A stretch of 31,208 nt of DNA, from contig CAZUHQ010000038.1 of assembly GCA_964620605.1 (NCBI GenBank), positions 1 to 31,208 on the forward strand, read 5' to 3'. Below are positions 16,421 to 25,378 of the stretch, piece after piece (position 1 is the stretch's first letter; each line of letters starts with the position of its first letter). The notes beneath the pieces are model-generated. The model did not search any database, was not told where the DNA came from, and saw only the letters and a program-made list of their open reading frames with translations. This DNA is from Thalassotalea_E sp964620605 (GTDB lineage Bacteria; Pseudomonadota; Gammaproteobacteria; Enterobacterales; Alteromonadaceae). Made by a program: the position numbers and the translations under genes.

Positions 16421-17260
16421 ATGCAAGTTCAAGTTGTTGATTACACCGCAGCAGATGCACCGCAACGTTTTGTTGAAAGTTTAAAGTCAACTGGCTTTGG
16501 TGTATTAAAAAATCACCCTATTCAGCAAGCATTAGTAGAGTCGATATATCAACACTGGTATGAATTTTTTAGCGAAGGCAATCCACAGGATTTTGCCTTT
16601 GATCCGGAAAAGCAAGACGGCTATTTTGCCCCTGAAATATCGGAAACCGCTAAAGGCCACGAAAAAAAGGATCTCAAAGAGTATTATCACATTTATCCTT
16701 GGGGACGCATTCCCGAAGCGCTTAAAGAAGAAATCTTAACTTATTACCACAAAACTTCGGCACTGGCGGCAGAATTATTAGACTGGGTCGAAAAATACAG
16801 CCCGGCAGACGTTGCAGCCAAGTACTCTGAGCCGTTATCTAACATGATCAAAGATACGCCAAATACCCTATTGCGCGTGCTACATTACCCGCCATTAACA
16901 GGTGAAGAAGAACCCGGCGCACTACGCGCTGCTGCTCATGAAGACATTAACTTATTAACCATTTTACCGGCTGCGAATGAACCAGGCCTGCAAGTGCAGT
17001 CACAAGATGGTAAATGGCTGGATATTCCGTCAGACTTTGGCAATTTGATTATTAATATCGGTGATATGCTACAGGAAGCTTCCGGCGGTTATTTTCCATC
17101 TACCAGCCACAGAGTCGTTAATCCTACCGGCGAAAATGCGAAAAAATCACGTATTTCTCTACCGCTATTCCTGCATCCAAGAGATGAAGTGGTGCTATCT
17201 GAACGTCACACCCAGAAAAGTTACTTACTGGAACGCCTAAAAGAACTCGGCGTAAAATAA
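16421..17260 (+). CDS. 2-oxoglutarate/Fe(II)-dependent oxygenase, isopenicillin N synthase-like
   Basis: A 279-residue soluble enzyme of the non-haem iron dioxygenase superfamily. The iron ligands are visible as His173-x-Asp175 (AAHEDINLLTIL) and distal His230 (STSHRVVNP). The 2-oxoglutarate-binding Arg244-x-Ser246 lies in SRISLPLF. The N-terminal segment (DYTAADAPQRFVESLKSTGF...GVLKNHPI) matches the DIOX_N region of this family. The substrate is unknown; homologues in marine bacteria are usually annotated only at family level. It is a single gene with its own promoter and a strong hairpin after the stop. Confidence 0.9.
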   Translation: MQVQVVDYTAADAPQRFVESLKSTGFGVLKNHPIQQALVESIYQHWYEFFSEGNPQDFAFDPEKQDGYFAPEISETAKGHEKKDLKEYYHIYPWGRIPEALKEEILTYYHKTSALAAELLDWVEKYSPADVAAKYSEPLSNMIKDTPNTLLRVLHYPPLTGEEEPGALRAAAHEDINLLTILPAANEPGLQVQSQDGKWLDIPSDFGNLIINIGDMLQEASGGYFPSTSHRVVNPTGENAKKSRISLPLFLHPRDEVVLSERHTQKSYLLERLKELGVK

Positions 17261-17266
17261 CTCACC

Positions 17267-17304
17267 AGCACCGGTAACAACACTCCCCGTTACCGGTGCT
17301 TTTG
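17267..17304 (+). terminator. hairpin terminator after the oxygenase gene
   Basis: A perfect 12-bp stem (AGCACCGGTAAC at 17267-17278, GTTACCGGTGCT at 17289-17300) with a 10-base loop, followed by a short T run. It begins 7 bp after the stop codon. Confidence 0.82.
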
Positions 17305-17353
17305 GCTAATCATTCGACAGTCGCTATTTTTTCAGAATTATTTGATGATCACA

Positions 17354-17388
17354 GCTATGATTAACGGTACCATAGCGCCCTTTTTTTT
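17354..17388 (+). terminator. second hairpin with T8 tract before rapA
   Basis: GCTATG (17354-17359) pairs with CATAGC (17371-17376). Four bases later comes an uninterrupted run of eight T (17381-17388). It could be a backup terminator for the oxygenase gene, or an attenuator if rapA transcription begins upstream of it. The stem is short, so strength is uncertain. Confidence 0.5.
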
Positions 17389-17391
17389 ATA

Positions 17392-17434
17392 GTGAGCCTA
17401 ATTCTGCTACCTGTTCTGCGAATAAACAGCTCAC
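17392..17434 (+). repeat. nested inverted repeat in the rapA leader
   Basis: GTGAG (17392-17396) can pair with CTCAC (17430-17434), and CTGTT (17411-17415) with AACAG (17425-17429), which directly adjoins it. This makes a stem with a one-sided bulge, about 30 bp before the rapA start. Confidence 0.4.
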
Positions 17435-17467
17435 CTAGTATTCGAAGTTAAAATATTGGAGTTTTCT

Positions 17468-20389
17468 ATGTCGTTTCACCCAGGCCAACGTTGGATCAGT
17501 GATGGAGAGTCAGACCAGGGATTAGGTACGGTAACCAGTGTAGAAAACCGATTTGTCAGTATTATGTTTACTGCCACCGGCGATATCAGAAAATATGCCA
17601 TTGCCAATGCGCCGCTAACACGAGTAATTTTTAACGAAGGGGATATTATCCCCAGCCACGAAGGCTGGCATTTATCGGTCTCCAGCATTAATGAAGACAA
17701 TGGCCTGATCACTTATCGTGGAAAACGTTTAGATAATGGCGAATTCGCCGATCTAAAAGAAGTGATGATAGATCACTTTATCAAGTTTAATAAGCCCCAT
17801 GATCGCCTGCTCAATGGACAGGTTGACCGCCTTGACTGGTTTCGTTTGCGCAAAGATTGTTTGCAACACCAATTTCACCAACAACAATCAGAACTCACCG
17901 GATTATCCGGCGGGCGAGTTAGCTTAATTCCTCATCAGCTTTATATCGCAGAAGAAGTCGGTAGCCGATTTGCACCAAGGGTTTTACTGGCTGACGAAGT
18001 TGGCTTGGGTAAAACCATAGAAGCGGGTTTAATCATTCATCAACAACTCGTAACTGGGCGCGCGAAACGCGTGCTGATCATAGTACCTGAATCATTAATG
18101 CATCAATGGCTGGTGGAAATGCTGCGCCGCTTTAACTTAAGGTTTAGCATCTTTGACCAAACCCGATGCCAGGAAATTGCCAATAGCGCCGAGCCAGGAG
18201 AAGAAATCAATCCGTTCAGCGCCGAGCAACTGGTATTAGTAAATTTAGGTTTTATTACCGATAACCCAGAGTGGTATGAAGCACTAATTGCCGAAGAGTG
18301 GGATCTGATGGTAGTCGATGAAGCTCATCACCTGGACTGGCAAGTCGACCACGCCAGTACCGAATATTTATGTGTCGAACAACTTGCACAAACCATTCCC
18401 GGCGTTTTGCTGCTAACGGCAACGCCGGATCAACTCGGCCATGAAAGTCACTTTGCCCGTTTGCGTTTACTCGATGCCGATCGCTTTTACGACTATCAAA
18501 AATTTACCGAAGAAGAGCAACATTATACTGAAGTGGCGGATGCTGCTAATGCTCTGGTTGCCAAACAAGCATTGACTGACGAGCAGTTAAATACTCTAAA
18601 ACAGCTACTGAGTGAAACAGATATCAGCAAGCAACTGGCACAACTTAATCAAGCTGACACAGAGGCACAGCAACAAATCAGAAAACAGGTATTGGCGCAA
18701 TTGTTAGATCGCCACGGCACCGGCCGGATCTTATTTAGAAACAGTCGCAATACCATTAAAGGTTTCCCTGAGCGTCAGTTACACGCCAAGGCGTTAACTT
18801 TGCCGGAACAATACCAGGAAAAAATTGAAGACTTTTTATTAAGCGGCGATGCCACACAACTGCAACAAAGTGCGCAAGCAAAATATCTCACCACGCCTGA
18901 AATGTTATACGGGCTCGATAGTACTGACGCTTGGTACGATTTTGATCCCAAAGTAGACTATTTAATTGAGTTATTAAAGTCGCTAAACAAAGAAAAAGTA
19001 CTGGTTATTTGTGCCCATGCACAAACCGCGATTGAACTGGAAACCGCATTAAGAACCAAAGAAGGCATGCGCGCAGCAATATTTCATGAAGGCTTGAGTA
19101 TTTTTGAACGCGACCGCGCCGCCGCTTACTTTGCCCAGGATGAAGACAGCGCCCAGGTATTATTATGCTCTGAAATCGGCAGTGAAGGCCGCAACTTTCA
19201 GTTTGCTCACCACCTGGTATTATTCGATCTGCCGACCAATCCTGACTTGCTGGAGCAACGCATCGGCCGTCTGGACCGTATCGGACAAACAGAAACCATT
19301 AACATTCATGTCCCTTACTTTGAGCACAGCGCACAAAACCTGTTATTTCAGTGGTATCACAACGCGCTCAATGCCTTCGAGCATACCTGTATTACCGGGC
19401 GAGCTGTTTACGAGGTATTTAGCAAGCAATTAACTGAACTAACCTTAAGCGCCGCGCCAGCTCCAAAAGACGTAGAACAATTAATCAAACTAAGTCATGA
19501 AAAGCATTTAGCATTAAAAGCAGAGCTGGAATCCGGCCGCGATAAATTACTGGAGCTCAATTCATCCGGACAAGGCAAGGCTGAACAATTAGTCGAACAA
19601 ATCTGTGCCCTGGACAGTGAAATTACCCTGCCGCAGTTTATGTTCCAGGTATTGGACGTTTTTGGTATTGCCCAGGATGACAAGTCAGACAACGCTATCG
19701 CGCTGCAACCGACAGAGCATATGCTTAGCGGTAATTTTCCTTGCTTGCCGGATGATGGCACTACTATTACCTTTAATCGTGATACCGCCCTAGCCTGCGA
19801 AGATTATCAACTGCTGACCTGGGATCATCCTATGGTCACCGGCGCCATGGATTTAGTACTGTCAGATGAAACTGGTAACTCCAGTATTGGCTTACTAAAA
19901 AATCCGGCACTACCGGCTGGCACCTTTTTCCTTGAATGCTTATTTACCGTCGAGGCGACTGCGCCGAGCCAGCTGCAGCTCAACCGTTATTTGCCTGTGA
20001 CTCCGGTGCGCATTCTGGTCGATAAAAATGGCAACAACCTTGCAGATAAAGTCAGCGCTGCGCTGTTGGATCAACAACTGACACCAGTGAAAAAGCAAGT
20101 CGCCCTGCAACTGGTTAAAGCGCTTAAAGATCAAGTATCACCACTGGTCAGTAAAGCTGAACAACATGCTGAGCAATTGGTTGCGAACATTCAGGCAAAA
20201 GCCTTAAGCTCAATGGAAAATACACTCGAACAGGAATTTCAGCGGTTAACCGCTCTTAAAGCGATTAACCCAAGTGTTCGACAAGATGAATTAGACTTTA
20301 TTAAACTACAGCAACAGGAATTAGCGAACTTTATTGAAAAAGCCCAGCTAAAATTTGAAGCAGTCCGTTTAATCGTCGTCAGCAACTAA
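17468..20389 (+). CDS. rapA: RNA polymerase-associated ATPase RapA
   Basis: RapA is a Swi2/Snf2-type ATPase that binds RNA polymerase and promotes its recycling from stalled post-termination complexes. The 973 residues (E. coli 968) begin with Tudor-like domains (SFHPGQRWISDGES...). The helicase core has Walker A DEVGLGKT (about 176-183), the DEAH box in VVDEAHHLDW, LLTATP, and the second lobe with CSEIGSEGRNFQFAHHLVLFD and QRIGRLDRIGQ. A RapA-specific C-terminal region follows. The start is the ATG with GGAG seven bases upstream; an in-frame TTG four codons earlier overlaps that ribosome-binding site and is rejected. rluA starts 15 bp after the stop, as in the E. coli order. Confidence 0.98.
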   Translation: MSFHPGQRWISDGESDQGLGTVTSVENRFVSIMFTATGDIRKYAIANAPLTRVIFNEGDIIPSHEGWHLSVSSINEDNGLITYRGKRLDNGEFADLKEVMIDHFIKFNKPHDRLLNGQVDRLDWFRLRKDCLQHQFHQQQSELTGLSGGRVSLIPHQLYIAEEVGSRFAPRVLLADEVGLGKTIEAGLIIHQQLVTGRAKRVLIIVPESLMHQWLVEMLRRFNLRFSIFDQTRCQEIANSAEPGEEINPFSAEQLVLVNLGFITDNPEWYEALIAEEWDLMVVDEAHHLDWQVDHASTEYLCVEQLAQTIPGVLLLTATPDQLGHESHFARLRLLDADRFYDYQKFTEEEQHYTEVADAANALVAKQALTDEQLNTLKQLLSETDISKQLAQLNQADTEAQQQIRKQVLAQLLDRHGTGRILFRNSRNTIKGFPERQLHAKALTLPEQYQEKIEDFLLSGDATQLQQSAQAKYLTTPEMLYGLDSTDAWYDFDPKVDYLIELLKSLNKEKVLVICAHAQTAIELETALRTKEGMRAAIFHEGLSIFERDRAAAYFAQDEDSAQVLLCSEIGSEGRNFQFAHHLVLFDLPTNPDLLEQRIGRLDRIGQTETINIHVPYFEHSAQNLLFQWYHNALNAFEHTCITGRAVYEVFSKQLTELTLSAAPAPKDVEQLIKLSHEKHLALKAELESGRDKLLELNSSGQGKAEQLVEQICALDSEITLPQFMFQVLDVFGIAQDDKSDNAIALQPTEHMLSGNFPCLPDDGTTITFNRDTALACEDYQLLTWDHPMVTGAMDLVLSDETGNSSIGLLKNPALPAGTFFLECLFTVEATAPSQLQLNRYLPVTPVRILVDKNGNNLADKVSAALLDQQLTPVKKQVALQLVKALKDQVSPLVSKAEQHAEQLVANIQAKALSSMENTLEQEFQRLTALKAINPSVRQDELDFIKLQQQELANFIEKAQLKFEAVRLIVVSN

Positions 20390-20404
20390 AGCAGATTAGC
20401 CATT

Positions 20405-21073
20405 ATGAGTGCCAACCCAGACTTTATTTATCACCCACCAATGTCTCCTTATCTCGATATTGTTTATCGGGATCAGGATCTGGTGGTACTCAATAAGCCC
20501 AGTGGTTTGCTCACAGTACCGGGACGGCTCGCTGAGCATAAAGACTGCTTACAAACCCGAGTGCAAAGAGTATTGCCCAGCGCCACAATCGTCCACCGTC
20601 TGGATATGGCAACTTCTGGCATTCTGTTAATGGCACTCAATAAGGCCGCACATGTCGAAATCAGCCGACAGTTTGAGAAGCGAGAAACCGAAAAACAATA
20701 CCTGGCTCGGGTTTATGGCCGGGTAAAAGAAACCAGCGGTGAAATCAATCAGCCGCTGATTTGTGACTGGCCAAACCGGCCAAAACAAAAAATCGATCAT
20801 CAACATGGCAAAACAGCCCTGACCCGTTATCGAGTATTAAGCCACCAGGACAACTCTAGTTTAGTGGAATTAACACCTATTACCGGGCGATCCCATCAGC
20901 TGAGAGTGCATATGCTATTCCTTGGTCACCCGATTTTAGGTGATCGCCTCTATGCCCACGATAAAGCACTAACCGAAAGCCCGCGCTTACAGCTACACGC
21001 TAACTGGTTAACCATCAAACACCCGGTAACCAAAGCAATACTAACCTTTTCTGCGCCTTGTCCATTTAGCTAA
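20405..21073 (+). CDS. rluA: dual-specificity 23S rRNA/tRNA pseudouridine synthase RluA
   Basis: In E. coli RluA makes pseudouridine 746 in 23S rRNA and 32 in several tRNAs. The 222-residue protein matches the E. coli length (219) and segments such as KPSGLLTVPGRLAEHKD, HRLDMATSGI with catalytic Asp67, ICDWPNRPKQK, and ITGRSHQLRVHM-LGHPILGDR. It lacks an S4 domain, as RluA does. It is 15 bp behind rapA and probably co-transcribed. No strong ribosome-binding site precedes the ATG, which fits coupling to rapA translation. Confidence 0.97.
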   Translation: MSANPDFIYHPPMSPYLDIVYRDQDLVVLNKPSGLLTVPGRLAEHKDCLQTRVQRVLPSATIVHRLDMATSGILLMALNKAAHVEISRQFEKRETEKQYLARVYGRVKETSGEINQPLICDWPNRPKQKIDHQHGKTALTRYRVLSHQDNSSLVELTPITGRSHQLRVHMLFLGHPILGDRLYAHDKALTESPRLQLHANWLTIKHPVTKAILTFSAPCPFS

Positions 21074-21158
21074 CACGGAGAAAATTTACCTTTATCGGCT
21101 GAAGAAATATCATAAGTTACCGATAACAAGTTTAACTAACAATTAATTAGAGCCATAC

Positions 21159-22145
21159 GTGAGCCGCAGTTTATTCTTTTCTAATGTTTGTTTTGCCCTG
21201 GTGCTGAGCCTGTCAGCCATAGATAGTGCTTATGGCGCCAGTGAGCAAGAGCAAGAGCAAGAAAGCTCATCGCAGGAACAAACACCGCAAACCGAGCAAA
21301 ACGGCGAAGCGGAAAAAAATAGCCAAGCATCCAAAGCTGCCGACCAGCTGACGATCATTAATCGACAAACCCGCCGCAGCAACCTGGCAATAGCACCGCC
21401 GCTTGCCCAAAGTGCCTTAGCCAGTTCAGATCTTAAACATTACCTGCCACCAGAAAACCAAAAGCCTGTACTGGTAAGCTCGGATGAATATCAAACTTTA
21501 GTCACCACCAATGCCACAGCAAACAATAAAGGGGTGATGATTCTATTAGCGGACTGGCAACAAAGCGCTACCAGCCCCAAAGCAATCAATTATTTGAGAC
21601 AAAGCATGCCTGAGCAAGGCTGGACCACTATCAGTATTCAGCCCCCAGAAAAGCCTGACACTTATCCATCAAGAGCAATTGATAAAACTCAGCAGCAACA
21701 GGAAAATCAGCAAGCGCTAAGTGAATATCGTCAGCAGCTGGCAAAGCTATTGACCGAGGTAATGCAGCGGGCGAAAACTTACCCCGGCATTATTGTTATG
21801 GTGGCCGAAGGTCATCACAGTGCGCTGCTATTAAGCCTTTACCAGCAGGAGCTGGCAGAAAAGCCGATGACACTGGTAAGCTTAAGTGGTTTTTTAAGTG
21901 ATAGCGAAGGTAATAATCTAAGCGCTAAAGCATTGTCACAGCTTGATTTACCGGTACTCGACCTTTATTTAAAAACCGATCATGGTTTGATCAAACAGGC
22001 AGTTAAGCTACGCCAAAAGTTGGTTAATCAGGAGCTGAAATCTTACTTTCGCCAAAGAGAATTGTTTAACAGCCGCACCGGCTATTATCCGAAACAAACC
22101 TTGGTAAAAGAAATCAACGGCTGGCTCAGATCGCAAGGTTGGTAA
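21159..22145 (+). CDS. DUF3530-like secreted alpha/beta-hydrolase-fold protein
   Basis: A 328-residue protein with a signal peptide (about residues 1-26, ending AYGA). A low-complexity Gln/Glu/Ser-rich linker (about 28-60) precedes a domain resembling DUF3530: GVMILLADWQQSATSPKAINYLRQ, then a segment around WTTISIQPP, then GIIVMVAEGHHSALLLSLY in the nucleophile-elbow position, and a late LPVLDLYLKTDHG strand. A classical G-x-S-x-G is replaced by AEGHHSA, so hydrolase activity is doubtful. The start is GTG with a weak TTAGAG before it. It lies 85 bp after rluA and is convergent with the SYLF gene. The role is unknown; a periplasmic location is inferred. Confidence 0.8.
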   Translation: MSRSLFFSNVCFALVLSLSAIDSAYGASEQEQEQESSSQEQTPQTEQNGEAEKNSQASKAADQLTIINRQTRRSNLAIAPPLAQSALASSDLKHYLPPENQKPVLVSSDEYQTLVTTNATANNKGVMILLADWQQSATSPKAINYLRQSMPEQGWTTISIQPPEKPDTYPSRAIDKTQQQQENQQALSEYRQQLAKLLTEVMQRAKTYPGIIVMVAEGHHSALLLSLYQQELAEKPMTLVSLSGFLSDSEGNNLSAKALSQLDLPVLDLYLKTDHGLIKQAVKLRQKLVNQELKSYFRQRELFNSRTGYYPKQTLVKEINGWLRSQGW

Positions 22146-22159
22146 CCAGCCACACATAA

Positions 22160-22708
22160 TTAATTTAAATCACTATCAACCCAGTACTTAGTACCTTGCA
22201 ATGTTGCCTGCAATGCGAGCCCACTTTCCGTCATCTGATAGATAGAGACACCGTTAACTATAGTACCAGCTGCGCTGCCTTCAGCTCCCTTTTTACCAGA
22301 TTTAGCTGCCGCATCCGCCTGACCTGAAAAATCCCAGCCATATTCAATAAAGTTAGCTAACGCATCCTGAGTATGGAAAATAAACACCGCACTAAAGTCT
22401 TTTACACCAAAGCCAATACCGACACCAGCAGAGCCCATATTCATATAGGTATCCTTGCCTGAGCCATTGTCATGTACTACTCCTGAGCCGCCACCGGCGG
22501 ACAAGAAGATCAGGTTTACCCCAATATTGGAAAAGACCGCATAGCCCTTTGCTGCCTTAATTTTTCCCTTAACGCTTGGTTCTTCCTTGTAGAGTTTTGC
22601 CAGCACCTCTTGTCTCATTTCAAGAATTTCCTGACGATCATCCTGCTTGTCTGCCAACGCATTAAAAGATAATAAAAAAGCTGTCATTATCATAATGAAT
22701 TTTTTCAT
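22160..22708 (-). CDS. secreted SYLF/Ysc84-domain lipid-binding protein
   Basis: The ATG preceded by AAGGAAA gives 182 residues with a signal peptide (MKKFIMIMTAFLLSFNALA). The mature part has the SYLF/Ysc84 pattern: KAAKGYAVFSNIGVNLIFLSAGGGSGVV, then MGSAGVGIGFGVKDFSAVFIFH, then FGWD-like YGWDFSGQADAAAK and GVSIYQMTESGLALQATLQGTKYW. Family members bind phosphoinositides or other lipids in eukaryotes; bacterial ones are exported and uncharacterised. An extension of eleven residues to an earlier start has no ribosome-binding site and would spoil the signal peptide. It lies 72 bp downstream of djlA on the same strand. Confidence 0.88.
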   Translation of the reverse strand: MKKFIMIMTAFLLSFNALADKQDDRQEILEMRQEVLAKLYKEEPSVKGKIKAAKGYAVFSNIGVNLIFLSAGGGSGVVHDNGSGKDTYMNMGSAGVGIGFGVKDFSAVFIFHTQDALANFIEYGWDFSGQADAAAKSGKKGAEGSAAGTIVNGVSIYQMTESGLALQATLQGTKYWVDSDLN

Positions 22709-22780
22709 TTGTTTTCCTTCAAATTTTACTGCTTTTAACAAAACTATTTGATAGTAGCCTATCCGACAAAAATATTACCT

Positions 22781-23581
22781 TTATCCCTTAGTTTTTGCCT
22801 GGATCATTTCATAGGCCGCTTGAATGTCCTGTGCTTTTTGCTTGGCAACTTCCATCATTTCCGGCGGTAAGCCTTTTGCCACTAACTTGTCCGGATGATG
22901 CTGCGCCATTAATTTTCGGTACGCTTTTTTAATCTCTTTTTCCGAATCCGCTGGCGTTACCCCTAATAACTTATAAGCATTCTCCAGTTGTGCGGCACTT
23001 CCCGCCCTACGTTGACTTGCCCCCTGCTGATGAAAATTAGCACCGGCAATGATCATTTCCAATAAACGATCAAGCTCAACACTGGAAAAGCCCAAAATAT
23101 TGGCAATGCGGTGTAATGCCTGACGTTCTTGCTGATCTAGCTGGCCATCGGCAAATGCCACCTGGATCTGGATTTCCAAAAACATTAGCAACAAATCCTG
23201 GCGGTTAATACAGATACGCTTAAACTTTTTCAGGTGCTGTTCTAGTGGGAAGCCCGCCATTTTCCCTTCGCGAAACGCGTCCTGCGCCTGTTGTCGCATT
23301 TCGCTATTGAGACCAAGTTTATCCATATAGGCCGTGGCAAAGGCAATTTCATGTTGCGATACCCGACCGTTTGCCTTGGCAATAAACCCCATAGTAGTAA
23401 AAGTGCTGTAAAAAAATGCCGCTTGGCGGTTTTCTTCAGACAGCTGTGCGAGATCATCGAAATTAAAGCCGAGGCCTTTATCAAACCTGTGACCTAGCCA
23501 TAAGCCTAACAACGCACCAAAAATATTTTTACTGAGCATAAAGCCAAATAAAAACCCGAATACCTTACCCCAAATTCTCAT
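22781..23581 (-). CDS. djlA: membrane-anchored DnaK co-chaperone DjlA
   Basis: DjlA is an inner-membrane J-protein that stimulates DnaK; in E. coli its overproduction induces the colanic-acid Rcs response. The 266 residues (E. coli 271) show an N-terminal membrane segment rich in Gly and Phe (about 4-30), a TerB-like helical domain (about 55-175), a short linker, and a C-terminal J domain (about 205-266) with the HPD tripeptide in AQHHPDKL. The ATG follows AAGGACA. It starts 21 bp after murU stops, so it is probably the third gene of an amgK-murU-djlA operon. Confidence 0.97.
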   Translation of the reverse strand: MRIWGKVFGFLFGFMLSKNIFGALLGLWLGHRFDKGLGFNFDDLAQLSEENRQAAFFYSTFTTMGFIAKANGRVSQHEIAFATAYMDKLGLNSEMRQQAQDAFREGKMAGFPLEQHLKKFKRICINRQDLLLMFLEIQIQVAFADGQLDQQERQALHRIANILGFSSVELDRLLEMIIAGANFHQQGASQRRAGSAAQLENAYKLLGVTPADSEKEIKKAYRKLMAQHHPDKLVAKGLPPEMMEVAKQKAQDIQAAYEMIQAKTKG

Positions 23582-23602
23582 TAATTATTTGTCCTTGCTT
23601 TG

Positions 23603-24298
23603 CTAAACATTTGATTGTTTAAGCTCTTGATTTAATTGTGCCAATCGCTGTGGTGTGCCAACATCAGTCCATAAACCGCTGAGCACTTCGGCCGACACCG
23701 CACCTTTTGCTATGCCGGCCTTAATCACAGGTGCAAGCGGCATCACTTTTTGCGATAAAAATTCGTTAAAAAACGACGGGCGATACAAACCCAGGCCGCT
23801 AAAGGTATAACTTGGCCGATTGACCGTTTCATCGATTAATTCGAGTAAGTTCCCGTTAAGAGAAAAGTCACCACTTGGATTATGCACCGGATTATTGACC
23901 AGCCATAAATGGGCAAGCTTCGAATCCGCTAACTGCGGAAAATCGCTAAAATCATAGTCAAGAAAAACATCACCGTTAACCACAAGAAATGGCTGATCGT
24001 CCTGGCTTAATTTGGGCAGCGCCTGAATAATACCACCAGCGGTTTCCAATGCGCCATCCGTTTCCCAACTGTAATCAATAGACAAGTCATAACGACTGCC
24101 ATCTTGCAGATAATCAGCAATTTTTTCACCAAGCCAGGCAAGATTAATCACTACCTGCTTAACACCGATACGCTGCAGTTTTTTCAGGTGATAATCGATC
24201 AGCGGCACGTCATTAACTGTTAATAACGGCTTAGGCAGCGTATCGGTTAACGGCCGCATCCGCTCACCACGTCCGGCGGCTAATATCATCGCTTTCAT
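23603..24298 (-). CDS. murU: N-acetylmuramate-1-phosphate uridylyltransferase MurU
   Basis: MurU makes UDP-MurNAc from MurNAc-1-phosphate and UTP in the peptidoglycan-recycling shortcut known from Pseudomonas. The 231 residues form one nucleotidyltransferase domain: LAAGRGERMRPLT followed by KPLL, VNGDVF as the metal-binding Asp motif, a SGLGLYRP segment, and WTDVGTPQRL at the end. The start ATG overlaps the amgK stop by four bases (ATGA), a translational-coupling arrangement. The pairing with amgK separates it from related sugar-phosphate nucleotidyltransferases. Confidence 0.94.
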   Translation of the reverse strand: MKAMILAAGRGERMRPLTDTLPKPLLTVNDVPLIDYHLKKLQRIGVKQVVINLAWLGEKIADYLQDGSRYDLSIDYSWETDGALETAGGIIQALPKLSQDDQPFLVVNGDVFLDYDFSDFPQLADSKLAHLWLVNNPVHNPSGDFSLNGNLLELIDETVNRPSYTFSGLGLYRPSFFNEFLSQKVMPLAPVIKAGIAKGAVSAEVLSGLWTDVGTPQRLAQLNQELKQSNV

Positions 24299-25299
24299 CT
24301 TTTCGCCCCATTGTTAAGCTCGGCTAATTTTGGCAGCACTTGCTGCTGCACAACTTGCTGTAAAAACTGTAATTCAGGATAGTTAGCCGCCACTTCGACG
24401 ATATAGGATAAGGTCAAGGGAATATCTGCCAAATACCCTGATTTGCCGTCTCTATGAGATAAACGGGCAAAAATTCCTGCCGCTTTCAGATGCCTTTGCA
24501 TCCCCATAAGATCGAACCATCGCTGCCACTTTGCTATAGAGTAACTGGCCACTAGCTGTTGTTGCTCCATTAAGCCAATATATTCACTCAGCAATTGTTG
24601 CACTTTGTCGGCAGGCCATTTGACATAACAGTCTCGCAGCAATGAGACGATATCGTAACTAATCGGCCCGTTAACCGCATCCTGAAAGTCGATTAATGCC
24701 AGTTTTCCCTGATGTTGCATAATATTTCGACTGTGAAAATCCCGGTGCATAAACACTTGCGGTTGATCCAGGGCGTTGTCAATTAACAACTCAAAGCACG
24801 CTTGCAGTGCCTGTTGCTCAGTAGATGTTAAGAAGATAGATAAATGTCGCTGCAATAACCACTCGGGAAAAATGTCTAGTTCCTGCTGAATAAATGGCCG
24901 ATCATATAGCGGTAACCCTTCAGTTGGTATCTTAGCAACTACCGGTAGTAATTGTATTGCCTGTTGGTAATAGCTGATCATATTGGCCTCAGTTAACAAA
25001 TCAGCCAACAGGCAATCGCCGAGATCTGCTAAACACAAAAAACCCAATTCCAGTTCAACATGCATAATCCGTGGTACATAAATATCAGCGTTTTGTAATC
25101 GCCCGGCAATATCGATAAACGCCTGGTTATTACATTTATCCGACGGGGCATCAACAGCAATAAACGGCTGATTATCAACCAAAAACCTGAAGTAACGACG
25201 AAAACCTGCATCACCTGACATCGCAGTAAGTGCAATAATTTGACCTGAAAAATGCCCTGTCAGCCACTGGCTTAATTGTTGTGCTCTATTATCTAACAA
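24295..25299 (-). CDS. amgK: anomeric N-acetylmuramate/N-acetylglucosamine kinase AmgK
   Basis: AmgK phosphorylates MurNAc (and GlcNAc) at C1, feeding MurU and bypassing de novo, fosfomycin-sensitive UDP-MurNAc synthesis. The aminoglycoside-phosphotransferase fold is shown by SGDAGFRRYFRF near residue 30, the catalytic loop HRDFHSRN (Asp187) and LIDFQDA (Asp204). I place the start at a TTG preceded by AGGGTAA, giving 334 residues and an N-terminus (MLDNRAQQLSQWL) of the expected type. A further upstream in-frame TTG at 25353 adds 18 unconserved residues. It reads away from lptD, the same neighbourhood as in Pseudomonas. Confidence 0.93.
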   Translation of the reverse strand: MLDNRAQQLSQWLTGHFSGQIIALTAMSGDAGFRRYFRFLVDNQPFIAVDAPSDKCNNQAFIDIAGRLQNADIYVPRIMHVELELGFLCLADLGDCLLADLLTEANMISYYQQAIQLLPVVAKIPTEGLPLYDRPFIQQELDIFPEWLLQRHLSIFLTSTEQQALQACFELLIDNALDQPQVFMHRDFHSRNIMQHQGKLALIDFQDAVNGPISYDIVSLLRDCYVKWPADKVQQLLSEYIGLMEQQQLVASYSIAKWQRWFDLMGMQRHLKAAGIFARLSHRDGKSGYLADIPLTLSYIVEVAANYPELQFLQQVVQQQVLPKLAELNNGAKR

Positions 25300-25346
25300 A
25301 AAAATTACCCTAAAACTCCCGAAAGCGCCCAATATAACGAATTCGC

Positions 25347-25366
25347 ATAGCAATGAAAATTGCTAT
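25347..25366. repeat. perfect 8-bp hairpin with GAAA loop
   Basis: ATAGCAAT (25347-25354) and ATTGCTAT (25359-25366) pair around GAAA, a GNRA-type tetraloop on the plus strand. It lies in the divergent amgK/lptD control region. No T-run follows, so it is not a terminator. It could be an operator or a leader hairpin. Confidence 0.45.
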
Positions 25367-25378
25367 ATTATTAACGAG

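Noticed and set aside
19104..19433. 109-residue frame inside rapA
   Set aside because: It is a frame shadow of the helicase C-terminal lobe, which is conserved and uninterrupted.
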